Below are positions 18,299 through 27,490 of a DNA stretch of 64,000 nucleotides, one piece after another. The stretch is from Ruminococcus sp. HUN007 (GTDB lineage: Bacteria > Bacillota > Clostridia > Oscillospirales > Ruminococcaceae), in the NCBI RefSeq assembly GCF_000712055.1, contig NZ_JOOA01000001.1:866339-930338 (forward strand). Direction: 5' to 3'. Position 1 is the first letter of the stretch; every line of letters begins with the position of its first letter. The notes under the pieces are model-generated. The model ran no database searches. It worked only from the letters and a program-made list of their open reading frames with translations, and had not been told where the DNA came from. A program made the translations under genes and the position numbers.

Positions 18299-20671
18299 AT
18301 GAACTTTGAAAAACTTAAAGGAGACCGTAATAAAAAGAGTTTCAGACTCACCGTAATACTTATACTTCTGGCCGCTCTCACTGTAGGCGCGGACGTTTAT
18401 TCAAGCGTAATGTATTTCGGAAGATCGACCAGACTTGTAAGAGCTGAAACAATAACAAAATCTGCAAAACTGGCTGCAGAGCTGGTAAACGCTGATAAAA
18501 TAGATTTCTGGCTCGAAAACGGAGCTGATGAAGAATACAAAGCGACAAAGAATACTCTTCAGTGTGTTATCAACAATACGCCGTCTCTTCAGTACCTTTA
18601 TATTTATCAGATAAATGAAGAAGGATGCCGGGTCGTTTTCGACCTCGAAACAGAAGACGAGAGCCTTAAGAAGTACGATGAACTGCCTGAAATATCATCT
18701 TCCGTTCTCGGAAGCAGAGAGGCACTTGACGACAGCTTTGAAAAATATGTTCCGGCTATGCTGGCGGGCGAAGAATTCGGCATCGTGGAATCAAAAGGCA
18801 AGTACGGCTGGCTTATGACCAAGTACCAGCCGATATTCGATTCATCAGGAAAATGTGTTGCATATGCCGGCGCCGACATTTCAATGCGCGGAATATACTA
18901 CTACAGAAAACGCTTCATGTTTCTGATGATCGGTATTTCATCATTCTTTCTTGCAGGATTCATTCTTCTGAGTCACCGACTGCTCGTACAGAACAGAAAA
19001 GATATCATATACGACGAATTCATCAAACAGCAGAAGCACGACCAGAAACTGCTGCGTGAAGTTATTGAGGCATTTGCTCAGGTTATCGATGCGAAGGACA
19101 AATACACTCAGGGCCATTCGACCCGTGTCGCTGAGTATTCCGAGCGAATAGCAAAACTTGCCGGTAAAAATGAGGATGAATGCCGCGAGATCTACTACAC
19201 TGCCCTTCTTCATGACGTTGGCAAGGTAGGAATACCGCTTGGCATCATAAACAAAAACGGAAAGCTTACTGACGAGGAATACGAACTGATAAAGCAGCAC
19301 CCTTTAAAAGGAAACAATATTCTTTCAAGTATCAATGAATTCCCTTACCTGAGTATCGGTGCCCATTATCACCATGAACGATACGACGGCAGAGGATATC
19401 CGGAAAAACTCAAGGGTGATGACATTCCTGAAATAGCAAGGATCATCGCAGTAGCTGACGCATACGATGCAATGACATCAAACCGAAGCTACCGTGCTGC
19501 TATTCCGCAGGATCTTGTACGTGAAGAGATCGTAAAGGGTTCGGGAACGCAGTTCGATCCGAAATTCGCCAAGGCAATGCAGCATCTGATCGATCTCGAT
19601 TCGGAATATGAAATGAAGGAACGTGAAGCAGTAAGCGAGCTTGCCGGCAAAAACGAACTTGTTGTCGGCGATTACCGAAGTGAGTACTCTGAAGGTATTC
19701 TTCTTACTCAGTGCATGACTACAATATGTATAACGGTAAATCCCGATGAACCTTCGCATACTCCTGTTCCGTCACTCGTACTGTTCGATTCCCTTGACGG
19801 AAGAGTTCACGACGATGATGAAAAGGAAGCAAAGGAACTTCTGTACTTCGAATACGGTGAGATCTGGCTCGACGGCAAAACGGCCACAAAAGGCGCAAGG
19901 AAGATGCAGACAAACTACTCTAATGAAGGCATGGACATCATTAACGAGAATGAGTTCAGAATACAGGCTGTAAAAGTCCGTGACCATGTACTTGTAAACA
20001 TACTGAGCCGAAAACGGAAGATCGAAATAACGACTGCCCTTCCGGACAGCACCCGCTACGCATATCTGGTACTCACCGGTGAGCACTGCCGTCTGAGCAG
20101 CGTAAGCGTGGTAAAAACTGAAGAACAGGTTTCAAACGACTACATAAAACGAATAGCGGAAGAAATAAGCTTTATTAACGTACCTGCCGGAGATATACCT
20201 AATGTGCAGGTGGACGGCTTCCGTTCAGCTGCGACCGATGGTATCAGTATACCTGAAAAAATGGTCATCAGTTTCCACACAATGAGTCTTCCTACAGCAC
20301 GTCTTGTATGGCACTGCCCGTATATGGTTGTATTCAGTTCCGACGACGGCCAGATAAACGGAGTAAACTACAAGGAATACGCACTTATACGACTCGACGG
20401 TGAAAACTGGGAATCAGACAGTGACGCTAAAAACGACTTTATCGTAAATGTCCAGGATTCATTCAGCGGCTGGGAGGCATGGAAGGAATACAACAAGGCT
20501 GGCTACGATACATCCGTATCATTCGAAAAGTCAGGTAACACGATAACCGTGACCACAAGCAATCTCGGTGTGTTTATCAAAAACATCACCACCCTTCCGG
20601 ACGCCATCGACAATGTATTTGTCGCTCTGACCGGCGACCAGTGTGCGATCACAAATATCAGAATAAAATAA
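18299..20671 (+). CDS. Cache-type membrane sensor with HD-GYP domain and duplicated C-terminal module
   Basis: 790 residues. A membrane helix lies at ~20-38 and a second at ~205-227; the ~165 residues between them are probably an extracytoplasmic Cache-like sensor. The cytoplasmic HD-GYP domain (~240-430) is complete: STRVAEYSERIA, LLHDVGKVG, HYHHERYDGRGYP. This fits c-di-GMP phosphodiesterase activity. Residues ~455-790 are unusual: two related beta-rich modules end in AYLVLTGEHCRLSSVSVV (~605) and VFVALTGDQCAITNIRIK (C-terminus). I do not recognise their family. The ATG at 18299 has AAGGGGTG upstream. It is transcribed divergently from metY and followed by a strong terminator. Confidence 0.85.
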   Translation: MNFEKLKGDRNKKSFRLTVILILLAALTVGADVYSSVMYFGRSTRLVRAETITKSAKLAAELVNADKIDFWLENGADEEYKATKNTLQCVINNTPSLQYLYIYQINEEGCRVVFDLETEDESLKKYDELPEISSSVLGSREALDDSFEKYVPAMLAGEEFGIVESKGKYGWLMTKYQPIFDSSGKCVAYAGADISMRGIYYYRKRFMFLMIGISSFFLAGFILLSHRLLVQNRKDIIYDEFIKQQKHDQKLLREVIEAFAQVIDAKDKYTQGHSTRVAEYSERIAKLAGKNEDECREIYYTALLHDVGKVGIPLGIINKNGKLTDEEYELIKQHPLKGNNILSSINEFPYLSIGAHYHHERYDGRGYPEKLKGDDIPEIARIIAVADAYDAMTSNRSYRAAIPQDLVREEIVKGSGTQFDPKFAKAMQHLIDLDSEYEMKEREAVSELAGKNELVVGDYRSEYSEGILLTQCMTTICITVNPDEPSHTPVPSLVLFDSLDGRVHDDDEKEAKELLYFEYGEIWLDGKTATKGARKMQTNYSNEGMDIINENEFRIQAVKVRDHVLVNILSRKRKIEITTALPDSTRYAYLVLTGEHCRLSSVSVVKTEEQVSNDYIKRIAEEISFINVPAGDIPNVQVDGFRSAATDGISIPEKMVISFHTMSLPTARLVWHCPYMVVFSSDDGQINGVNYKEYALIRLDGENWESDSDAKNDFIVNVQDSFSGWEAWKEYNKAGYDTSVSFEKSGNTITVTTSNLGVFIKNITTLPDAIDNVFVALTGDQCAITNIRIK

Positions 20672-20720
20672 AAACGGAGCAGGAGACCGATAACCAAACC
20701 GGACTCCTGCTCCGTTTTTT
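20672..20720. terminator. Bidirectional terminator
   Basis: AAACGGAGCAGGAG pairs with CTCCTGCTCCGTTT, followed by T6. It serves the convergent HD-GYP gene and the CooS operon. Confidence 0.85.
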
Positions 20721-21009
20721 AAAATCTTTTCTCCGGGTCCCTGACAAGAAGGTAAACCATCCATACAACAAGAGCGAGAACTACTACTGAAAGACCGAGG
20801 AATGTGTCATTTAGCATATCTGCTGATGACGGAATAAAGTAATCTGCTCCGTCTTCGATATATTCGACTGCGGCGTCAACGAGCCACATGAGAGATGCAC
20901 CCCAGAACATGTAGCAGAGGATACCGGTCTTCATCTTTCTCGCCTTTTCACTTGTGTACCAGATAAGCGTTACTGTTACAGCAGCAATGAGTGTGATAAG
21001 GAGGGTCAT
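20719..21009 (-). CDS. Small membrane protein, last gene of the CooS operon
   Basis: 96 residues with three hydrophobic segments: LLITLIAAVTVTLIWYT, GILCYMFWGASLMWLVDAAV and GLSVVVLALVVWMVYLLV. No family is recognised. Its ATG overlaps the stop of the preceding gene by four bases, so the two are translationally coupled. Position suggests a membrane partner of the CooS-like protein or the importer. Confidence 0.6.
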   Translation of the reverse strand: MTLLITLIAAVTVTLIWYTSEKARKMKTGILCYMFWGASLMWLVDAAVEYIEDGADYFIPSSADMLNDTFLGLSVVVLALVVWMVYLLVRDPEKRF

Positions 21010-21392
21010 GATCTTACCTCCTTTTCATTATGTTCCTTTGCGTTCTTTGCCCATATCTTTTCAATAACGACCGTCGCCGCCCATACCGCGGTGACTATGA
21101 CTGCCATCGCTGTTCCGTTCACTGCCATTTCGTCAAGCATGACCTGTGCTGATTCCGGACTTGACGCTGCTGTAAGGAACGGGAAAAACGGTGAGATCTC
21201 GCCGTGCCATAGATGTTCAAACGCCAGAAGACCCGAACCGCCCCAGAGAAGCCCGTTAAGTCTGCCGAGCCTGTCTGAGAATCTCACTTCATATTCATCA
21301 GTTTCCTTTTCATTTTTCTTCGATTTCTTTATTACAGCTGATGCAACCGTTGTTACTATCGCTTCTGCTGTCGGTACTAAAAAACATGCCAT
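21006..21392 (-). CDS. Small membrane protein downstream of CooS
   Basis: 128 residues. There is a hydrophobic N-terminus (LVPTAEAIVTTVASAVI), a charged linker, a short segment LLWGGSGLLAFEHLWHGEI and a C-terminal helix MAVIVTAVWAATVVIEKIW. It begins 17 bases after the CooS stop and overlaps the next gene, so all belong to one operon. No family is recognised; the Trp/His-containing segment could bind a cofactor or metal, but that is speculation. Confidence 0.6.
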   Translation of the reverse strand: MACFLVPTAEAIVTTVASAVIKKSKKNEKETDEYEVRFSDRLGRLNGLLWGGSGLLAFEHLWHGEISPFFPFLTAASSPESAQVMLDEMAVNGTAMAVIVTAVWAATVVIEKIWAKNAKEHNEKEVRS

Positions 21393-21408
21393 CTGATTTA
21401 CTCCTTAC

Positions 21409-23575
21409 TTATTTATCCCATCCGAGCGCACAGCGCTTTTCCTTCATGTCGGCAATTATCCTGTCTGCAAGAGCTGACGGATCAGTGTCAACATTCATTG
21501 TGGAACCAAGAAGTTCCTTTGTGCCGTGCTTTAAGAATTCAATTACATTCTTTGAACCGTAGATCTGTGCTTCAACGCAGTGATATGAGCTTATGCCGTT
21601 AAGTCTGAACCCGAGAGCTGCATCGATGCCTTTTTCATTTCCCCATTCAGGCGATGAAAATGCAAACGGCATCTCGTACATTTTATGTCCGAGCGCTCCG
21701 GCAACACCTGCGAAAATACCGCTTGAACGCGTGTTGTCTATGCACTCGCCCACATGCCATACCGGCGGAAGATCAGGTTCGAGAAATTCACGCAGACTCT
21801 CTCCCGCCTTTTCCTTTCCGGATACCGCACAGTAGCCGAGCTTCATAAGCGGGAATGACGCACAGCCGTTGGAGATAATGAGAACGTTGTTTTTAAGCAG
21901 TTTGTCGGCAACGTCAACTATGCATTTTTCGTAAAGCACCTTAGGATTATTGCATCCTACCATGTTGACGATACCGAGTATCTTTCCGCTCTTTATCGCT
22001 TCCGCAAGAGGCTTCATGCTTCCGAATCTTCTGTGGATGTACTCAACCGAGAATCCGACTTCAGCTTCGACTTCGTACGGAGGTATGTAAACAGGAATAC
22101 CCTTTCGTGCCTCAAAGCTTTCAATGGCTCTTAAAACGATCTTTTCAGCAAGTTCCTTTGTCTGGTCAATGTTTGAATGATGGTGGTCATATTCAAAGCG
22201 TTCAGCACCCGGAAGTCTTGCAGACTCGCTCGTGGTGACAACTGTTGTCCTGAAGCATTTTGCCACTTCCATTATGGACGGGAAAACGTCCTGTACGTCA
22301 GCTACCCAGAGATCAAGAGCACCCGTACCGAGGACCAGTTCCGCTGAAACGGCATTTGAAAGCGGTATAACTCCGCTGTAGCGGTACATTGCGGAAAGTC
22401 CGGAGCAGCAGATGCCGTAAAAAACGTATTCCCTTTGCACCCTTTGACTTTGCAAGTTCTATAAGATCCTCACGCTTTCCTGCTTCAACGATCTGGCTTA
22501 CAAGCAACGGAAGATGACCGTGAACAGCAATGTTTACATATCCTTTCTGAAGGGCACCAATGTTCACCTTTGAAGTCACCCTGTCCCCGACACCGAAAAG
22601 GCAGTCGGTCGCTATCGATCCGCCGACTACACCAGAGAATGTAAACGCAAGTCCGCAGCGCAGGAACTGCTGCATTATCGACTTCCAGTCGCCGTCTATG
22701 GCACATCCGGATTTATGGTAGGCTTCAAAAACTTCATGGTACGCACTTACCGGAAGAATGTCAAGCTTCTTCCATGTTTCCTGACGTTCAGGTGCTGCAC
22801 AGGCTGATATTGTTTTGTATTCTCCCGGAACAGTCCTTGACAGATCTTCAAGCAGTACATCGGCCAGATCCTTTGCGACATACTTGAGCTGTCTGTTCTT
22901 CTGCTTTATTCCGAAAGCCTCAGCAGTTGAACGTATCTTCTGTTCACCGAGTATCGGTATGTCGAGTTTACCCTCTGCAGCATATTTCAGCGCAAGCATT
23001 ACCTCACGTGCATGCATGCCGTGCTGTGCCGCACCGGCGGCTGCTGAACGGAGAAGGTTTCTCGCAACTATAAGGTCGGCATCAGCACCGCATATTCCCT
23101 TCGGCGCCTTCGGCGTGATACGACAGGGACCCATGTTGCATATCTTGCAGCAGATGCCGGCCAGTCCGAAGTTGCACTGCGGTTTCTGTGCATCGAAACG
23201 GTCAAAACAGGTGTCGATGCCGAGCTGTTCCATTCGAAGAAGCATTTCGCGGACTGCCGGATCCGGCGTCTGTTCGATGACATCCTGCTTTGACGGGAAG
23301 GTTTTGCGGTATTCGCTTACTGCATTCATGTAGTCCTTTATAAATGCCTGCGGATCATCTTCCTCACCCTCACCATCATGATGAGAGGCTTTGAGCGTAA
23401 CGACAGGTATGCCGTGGGCATCAAAGCCTATAAGATTTCTGTGTGAATGTATGTGGTCCACGCCGTCGCTGTGGTGATGACCGTGATGATGTTCATGCTC
23501 ATGCATGTATTCCTCACCGTGATCGTGTCCGTGATGCTCATGACAGTGAGCATCTTCTGTTTTCTTCTTAGCCAT
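21409..23575 (-). CDS. CooS-like Ni/Fe-S carbon monoxide dehydrogenase homologue, deviant active site, His-rich N-terminus (one apparent frameshift)
   Basis: The start is ATG at 23575 with GGAGAGAG upstream. Residues 10-45 contain 17 His. The B/D-cluster Cys motif is complete (AGICCKICNMGPCR and GICGADADL). C-cluster positions visible are His in VHGHLPLL, Cys in YGICCSGL, Cys in VGCNNPK, SNGCASF and HVGECIDN. The remaining ligand, a Cys in the usual DVQCxMPS, is Asp here (DVQDVFPS; codon 22288-22290). A known subgroup, CooS-V of Carboxydothermus, also lacks one C-cluster Cys, holds an Fe-S-O hybrid cluster and does not oxidise CO. An extra base in the six-A run at 22419-22424 splits the frame between SKGAKGI and FYGICC; removing one base restores it (~720 residues). 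It follows the importer genes in one operon. Confidence 0.88.
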
Positions 23576-23660
23576 TAAACTCTCTCCATAATTCATATTC
23601 ATAAACCAGCGTCCGGATCCGGATGAATACACCGGATTTCCGGACCTGATCTGTGTTCTG

Positions 23661-24434
23661 TTAAATCACATAATCAATGTATTCTTCGGTCTTCATGTTG
23701 AACAGTTCGAATACCCTGTCACGCACATGAAGGAATCCCTGACTTGTGCGGTCTGCCGTGCTGTGCGCCGGAACCTTTACTATGCTCTTTATCCTTCCCG
23801 GATCAGCCATCATAACAACGATCCTGTCAGCAAGGAACACTGCCTCCTCAATATCGTGGGTGACGAATATGATTGTCTTCTTCTCCTCGCGGGATATTCT
23901 CAGCATATCGTCCTGAAGCTTCATTCTTGTGATCGCATCGAGCGCTCCGAACGGTTCGTCCATAAAAATTATATCAGGATCCACCGCAAGGCCTCTTGCA
24001 ATCGCAACTCTCTGCTGCTGACCGCCGGAAAGCTGACGCGGATAGCGTTTTTCAAAGCCTTCAAGTCCGACAAGTTCAAGAAATTTTCTCGCTGTTTTAT
24101 CCGCCTCTTCCTTTGAAATGTTCTTTGATTCAAGACCGAGCTTCACATTGGAAATTACATTTCTCCACGGCAGAAGTCCGTAGTTCTGGAAAATGGTAAT
24201 ATTCTTAACTGACGGCTTTTCAACTTCTTTTCCGTCTATTGTGACGCTGCCGCTGTTGAGCCTTTCAAATCCTGCAAGCGTGTTAAGAAGAGTACTTTTT
24301 CCGCATCCGGAAGGACCTAAAAGACAGATGAACTCGCCTTTTTCTATTTCAAGTGAAACATTGTCGAGAACTACTGTTTCTTTTCCGTTCTGGGTGTATT
24401 TCTTGCATGCATCCTTAACTTCAATGTATGCCAT
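23661..24434 (-). CDS. ABC transporter ATPase, SsuB/TauB (NitT/TauT) type
   Basis: 257 residues. Walker A is LLGPSGCGKSTLLNTLAG, the Q-loop is TIFQNYGLLPW, the ABC signature is LSGGQQQRVAIARGLAVDP, and Walker B is IIFMDEPFGALD with the H-loop FVTHDIEEAVFLADR. It drives import together with the permease encoded immediately upstream, whose stop it overlaps. It is the only ABC ATPase of this type in the window, so it might also serve the second permease at 31058. Confidence 0.94.
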   Translation of the reverse strand: MAYIEVKDACKKYTQNGKETVVLDNVSLEIEKGEFICLLGPSGCGKSTLLNTLAGFERLNSGSVTIDGKEVEKPSVKNITIFQNYGLLPWRNVISNVKLGLESKNISKEEADKTARKFLELVGLEGFEKRYPRQLSGGQQQRVAIARGLAVDPDIIFMDEPFGALDAITRMKLQDDMLRISREEKKTIIFVTHDIEEAVFLADRIVVMMADPGRIKSIVKVPAHSTADRTSQGFLHVRDRVFELFNMKTEEYIDYVI

Positions 24435-25204
24435 TATTCAGCACCTCCCCAGGCCTTCAGTATTTTCTTTTCGGCAAACTTAAGTATACCGTCAAGGATA
24501 ATGCCGATAACACCGATAACAAGGATAGTCGCTAAAAGAATATCTGCACGGATGTTGTTTCTTGCATCGATTATCTGGTAACCAAGTCCTGACTGAGCAC
24601 CTACCATCTCACCGGCAACAAGGAAGATCCACGCTGTACCTACTGCAAGATGGATGCCGTTTGCTATCTGAGGAAATGCGGCCGGAAGGATGAACTTCCA
24701 TGTGAGCGCCGGCTGCTTTATACCGAAGTTTGATGCTACCTTGAGATAAACCGGATCGATATTGTTTACAGCAGCAACGGTTGAAAGAAGAACCGGGAAA
24801 AATGCTGCTATGAAGATGATAACTATCGCCGGTACCTCACCGATACCGAAAAGAAGGACGATAAACGGCATCCAGGCTGTCGGCGAGATAGGTCTTAAAA
24901 GCTGAAGCGCTGGATTTACATATTTAAATACTCCCGGCAGACGTCCGAGGATGAGTCCCAGGAAAACAGCCACGACTACAGAACTTATGTAACCGACGGA
25001 AAAGCGGAACATGCTTGTACCGATGTTCTTAAAAAGAGTTCCGTCGGTTATCATTTCAATAAGCGCAAGAAAAGCCTGATACGGTGACGGAAAAAGCGCA
25101 TCGCTGTAGTCGCTGACCATATACGCGATCTGCCAGATACCGATAAGAACTGCAACCGACACGACTGCATTCTTAACTGACAATAATTTTTTCATTAACT
25201 TCAT
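24434..25204 (-). CDS. ABC transporter permease, SsuC/TauC (NitT/TauT) type
   Basis: 256 residues with about six membrane helices and the binding-protein-dependent permease EAA-like loop (ASNFGIKQPALTWKFILPAAFPQIANGI). The family forms the membrane channel of sulfonate, taurine, nitrate or related importers. It overlaps the ATPase gene by one base. Confidence 0.93.
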   Translation of the reverse strand: MKLMKKLLSVKNAVVSVAVLIGIWQIAYMVSDYSDALFPSPYQAFLALIEMITDGTLFKNIGTSMFRFSVGYISSVVVAVFLGLILGRLPGVFKYVNPALQLLRPISPTAWMPFIVLLFGIGEVPAIVIIFIAAFFPVLLSTVAAVNNIDPVYLKVASNFGIKQPALTWKFILPAAFPQIANGIHLAVGTAWIFLVAGEMVGAQSGLGYQIIDARNNIRADILLATILVIGVIGIILDGILKFAEKKILKAWGGAE

Positions 25205-25277
25205 TCCTTAAATAATCTGAGGGATAAAACGGGGTTTTACCCTGCATTCCTGCCCTGATCAGTGAAATGACCGGGAC

Positions 25278-26213
25278 TTACTGAAAATCGTTCTTTACAA
25301 ATTCTGCATAGGACGGCGGATTGTCTGAGAGACCGTATTTCTTTACCTTATCAGTAAGCAGTGTATATGTTTCCTCTGAGATCTCAAGATCGTCAAACGA
25401 GATCCACTGAAGTGAGATATCGAGAACATCGCTGCTCTGCTTGAAATACTTTTCTGCAGTCTTCTTCGCTGTTTCAGCGTCGAGTGCCGCACCGGCTTTT
25501 TTGTAGCTTTCAACGAACGACTTTGCCTTGTCAGTTTCGTTCTCAATGAATTTATCTGTAAGAACAAGACCGCAGCAGACAGAATCCTCCCAGAGTTCCT
25601 CTGATGTATACAGTACCTTTCCGGCACCCGTCGCAACGCCCATTGCACCGAACGGTTCAGCAACACAGTAACCATCGATCTGTCCGCTTGCAAGGGCTGA
25701 AGGCATTTCAGTAGGAGCAAGCTCAGTTACGTTTATGTCATCCACAGTAAGTCCTGACTTTTCAAGCACTTCGTTAAGAAGAATGTTGTGTGATGACTGT
25801 CTGTGCGGAATCGCAAAAGTCTTTCCCTTCAGGTCCGCTCCGTCGTTTATACTGTTTGAAACTATTACGACGTTTCCGTCATGGTGGCCGAGTGCCACAG
25901 CTTTTATTCCGACGCCTTCCTGCTTTGACTTCATTGCAAGTTCTATGAGAACTGACGCACCGTCGACCTTGCCGGTGTTGAGCGCATCAAGCAGTTCCGG
26001 CCATGAACCGAATTTTACAAGTTCGACCTTAAGTCCGTTTTCCTTTTCAAGTTCTTCTGCTTCCTCGAGTACCGGAAGCGCATGTGTGATAGGCAGATAA
26101 GCGATCTTTACTGATGATTCCGGTGAATTCCCGTCTGATGCCTTTCCGCATCCTGTAAGTACCGCAGCCGAAAGTGCCAGTGCCGCGATCAGTGATAATG
26201 TTCTTTTTTTCAT
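25278..26213 (-). CDS. ABC transporter substrate-binding lipoprotein, SsuA/TauA (NitT/TauT) type
   Basis: 311 residues. The lipoprotein signal ALALSAAVLTGCGKAS gives a lipidated Cys at ~22. The mature part is a type 2 periplasmic-binding fold of the NMT1/sulfonate family (VKIAYLPITHALPVLEEAEE, then WPELLDALNTGKVDGASV and IDGYCVAEPFGAM). The substrate cannot be told; sulfonates, nitrate, pyrimidine precursors and related compounds are used by relatives. It is first in the operon with permease, ATPase, CooS-like and two membrane proteins. Confidence 0.93.
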   Translation of the reverse strand: MKKRTLSLIAALALSAAVLTGCGKASDGNSPESSVKIAYLPITHALPVLEEAEELEKENGLKVELVKFGSWPELLDALNTGKVDGASVLIELAMKSKQEGVGIKAVALGHHDGNVVIVSNSINDGADLKGKTFAIPHRQSSHNILLNEVLEKSGLTVDDINVTELAPTEMPSALASGQIDGYCVAEPFGAMGVATGAGKVLYTSEELWEDSVCCGLVLTDKFIENETDKAKSFVESYKKAGAALDAETAKKTAEKYFKQSSDVLDISLQWISFDDLEISEETYTLLTDKVKKYGLSDNPPSYAEFVKNDFQ

Positions 26214-26258
26214 ACTAAAACTTCTTTCTTATATTTTCTATGTATTTGGTATGTATTT

Positions 26259-26287
26259 AGATTATCACATTTAATCTATCAAGTCAA
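26259..26287 (-). promoter_or_regulatory. Promoter of the importer-CooS operon
   Basis: On the minus strand: TTGACT (26282-26287), a 17-bp spacer, TAATCT (26259-26264), preceded by AAACCTA as at metY. Confidence 0.55.
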
Positions 26288-26333
26288 TAGGTTTGGTCTT
26301 ACTTATAATTTATACTTATATATAGATTTTATC

Positions 26334-26347
26334 TATAACCGGTTATA
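26334..26347. promoter_or_regulatory. Perfect 14-bp palindrome TATAACCGGTTATA
   Basis: It is centred ~55 bases upstream of the -35 box of the importer-CooS operon. The same half-site recurs upstream of metY, the SGNH gene, the nitrogenase-like operon and the small transcript at 27298, which suggests one activator or repressor. Confidence 0.5.
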
Positions 26348-26394
26348 TCCGGGTAAAACCTGTACGGTCGTAATTTATTTACCTGTTTTACATC

Positions 26395-26433
26395 AAAAAA
26401 TCCCGGCGATTCGTAAGAATTACCGGGATTTTT
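26395..26433. terminator. Bidirectional terminator (CCCGG..CCGGG type)
   Basis: AAAAAATCCCGG pairs with CCGGGATTTTT around GATTCGTAAGAATTA. Nearly the same hairpin occurs at 34149 and 38364. Confidence 0.8.
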
Positions 26434-26483
26434 ATCTCGAATATGTATTTACAAAAACATATCTCGTTTACTGTAATAAGGTC

Positions 26484-27155
26484 TTATACTAATCTGATTT
26501 TTGCTCTTTCCATATCTGCTTCAAAAGAAAGCACACATATCAATGCAAGAAGTGCCCCCTGAAAAGTACCTGTACCGTCAAGGTTGACGATGCCTTTACT
26601 GTAATCACCGTTTAAATTACAGTTACCGCAGTCTGCGATTTTCAGAGAATCTATATCGGTATGCAGAACCTGCGAAATATTCTTTTTCTCAACGAAAATG
26701 CTTCGTTTATCGGTTATAACGAAATACTCCTTTCCTTTTGAAAAGATACCTTTGTTTCCGTAGACTATGACACGTTCACCAGGCTCCATAACTTCATTTA
26801 TACGCGGAAGCGCATTAGCTATCTGATCTTCACGCAGTCCTTTCATAGAAATATCATCCGGTATCTTACATTTAGCGGACAGATATTTCTCGATCTCTGA
26901 CGAATTTTCACATATATCCATGCAGTGCACAATACTTTTTATGCAGCCCGAACCGTTCTCTTTCTTCATCACTTTGGAAAGATCACACTCAACGCTGAAT
27001 ACTTCTTCATTAAGACCATAATATTTTGCACAGGGCTTTCGTGTTTCACTCGGTTCATCAGAATATCTCGAATTGCAGAATGAACAGAACCACTCATGTC
27101 TGGTCCTTATACGTTTCAGCTCCCCGCCGCACTGTTCACATTTTAAAATCTCCAT
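26484..27155 (-). CDS. Zinc-ribbon protein with PH-like domain, function unknown
   Basis: 223 residues. Residues 1-30 hold a zinc ribbon (CEQCGGEL and FCSFCNSRY). The C-terminal ~110 residues (PGERVIVYGNKGIFSKGKEY, then FVITDKRSIFVEKKN) look like the bacterial PH/YokE-type domain. The first ATG (27164) touches the GGAGG box; the ATG at 27155 lies 9 bases from it and is preferred. No membrane segments are seen. It is monocistronic. Confidence 0.6.
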   Translation of the reverse strand: MEILKCEQCGGELKRIRTRHEWFCSFCNSRYSDEPSETRKPCAKYYGLNEEVFSVECDLSKVMKKENGSGCIKSIVHCMDICENSSEIEKYLSAKCKIPDDISMKGLREDQIANALPRINEVMEPGERVIVYGNKGIFSKGKEYFVITDKRSIFVEKKNISQVLHTDIDSLKIADCGNCNLNGDYSKGIVNLDGTGTFQGALLALICVLSFEADMERAKIRLV

Positions 27156-27297
27156 TGTTTTCATCCTCCGGTCATAGATTTCGTATGTCTCTATTATACT
27201 ACATTTTGAGCTGAAGCTCCATAGTGCAATTATTATTTTAAGAAAAATCCCCTTCAGTAATAGCCTGTTTTTATATCCCCATATCAGTTATTTGCAT

Positions 27298-27332
27298 TGG
27301 ACAAACAGTGAAATGCAGGTTATAATATAACC
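27298..27332 (+). promoter_or_regulatory. Promoter of a small transcript, overlapped by palindrome GGTTATAATATAACC
   Basis: TGGACA (27298-27303), a 17-bp spacer, TATAAT (27321-27326). A perfect 15-bp palindrome at 27318-27332 covers the -10 box, so a repressor could bind there. Its half-site matches the TATAACC motif of the nearby transport operons. Confidence 0.55.
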
Positions 27333-27359
27333 ATACCACACAGGAAAGGAGCTGTACAA

Positions 27360-27446
27360 ATGGTAACAAGTAAGTATTCCATTCAGCACATTTTCCGCTC
27401 AGCGCTCATTTGTACAGAGCGGATGTGGAAAGCTGGACGATGTTGA
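27360..27446 (+). CDS. Small ORF of 28 residues, unknown
   Basis: ATG at 27360 follows GGAAAGGAG by eight bases. The peptide begins MVTSKYSIQHIFRSALICT and ends KAGRC. It has its own promoter and terminator and no downstream gene on this strand within 8 kb. It could be a real microprotein, a precursor peptide or the decoy ORF of a small RNA. No family is recognised. Confidence 0.4.
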   Translation: MVTSKYSIQHIFRSALICTERMWKAGRC

Positions 27447-27490
27447 AACTGACATTTTAAATTCGCATAAACACTCTTATTGTATTATAG

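Noticed and set aside
22313..22455. Programmed frameshift in the CooS-like gene
   Set aside because: The break is a plain extra base in a six-A run, as in several unrelated genes in this window; no slippery-site plus pseudoknot arrangement is evident.
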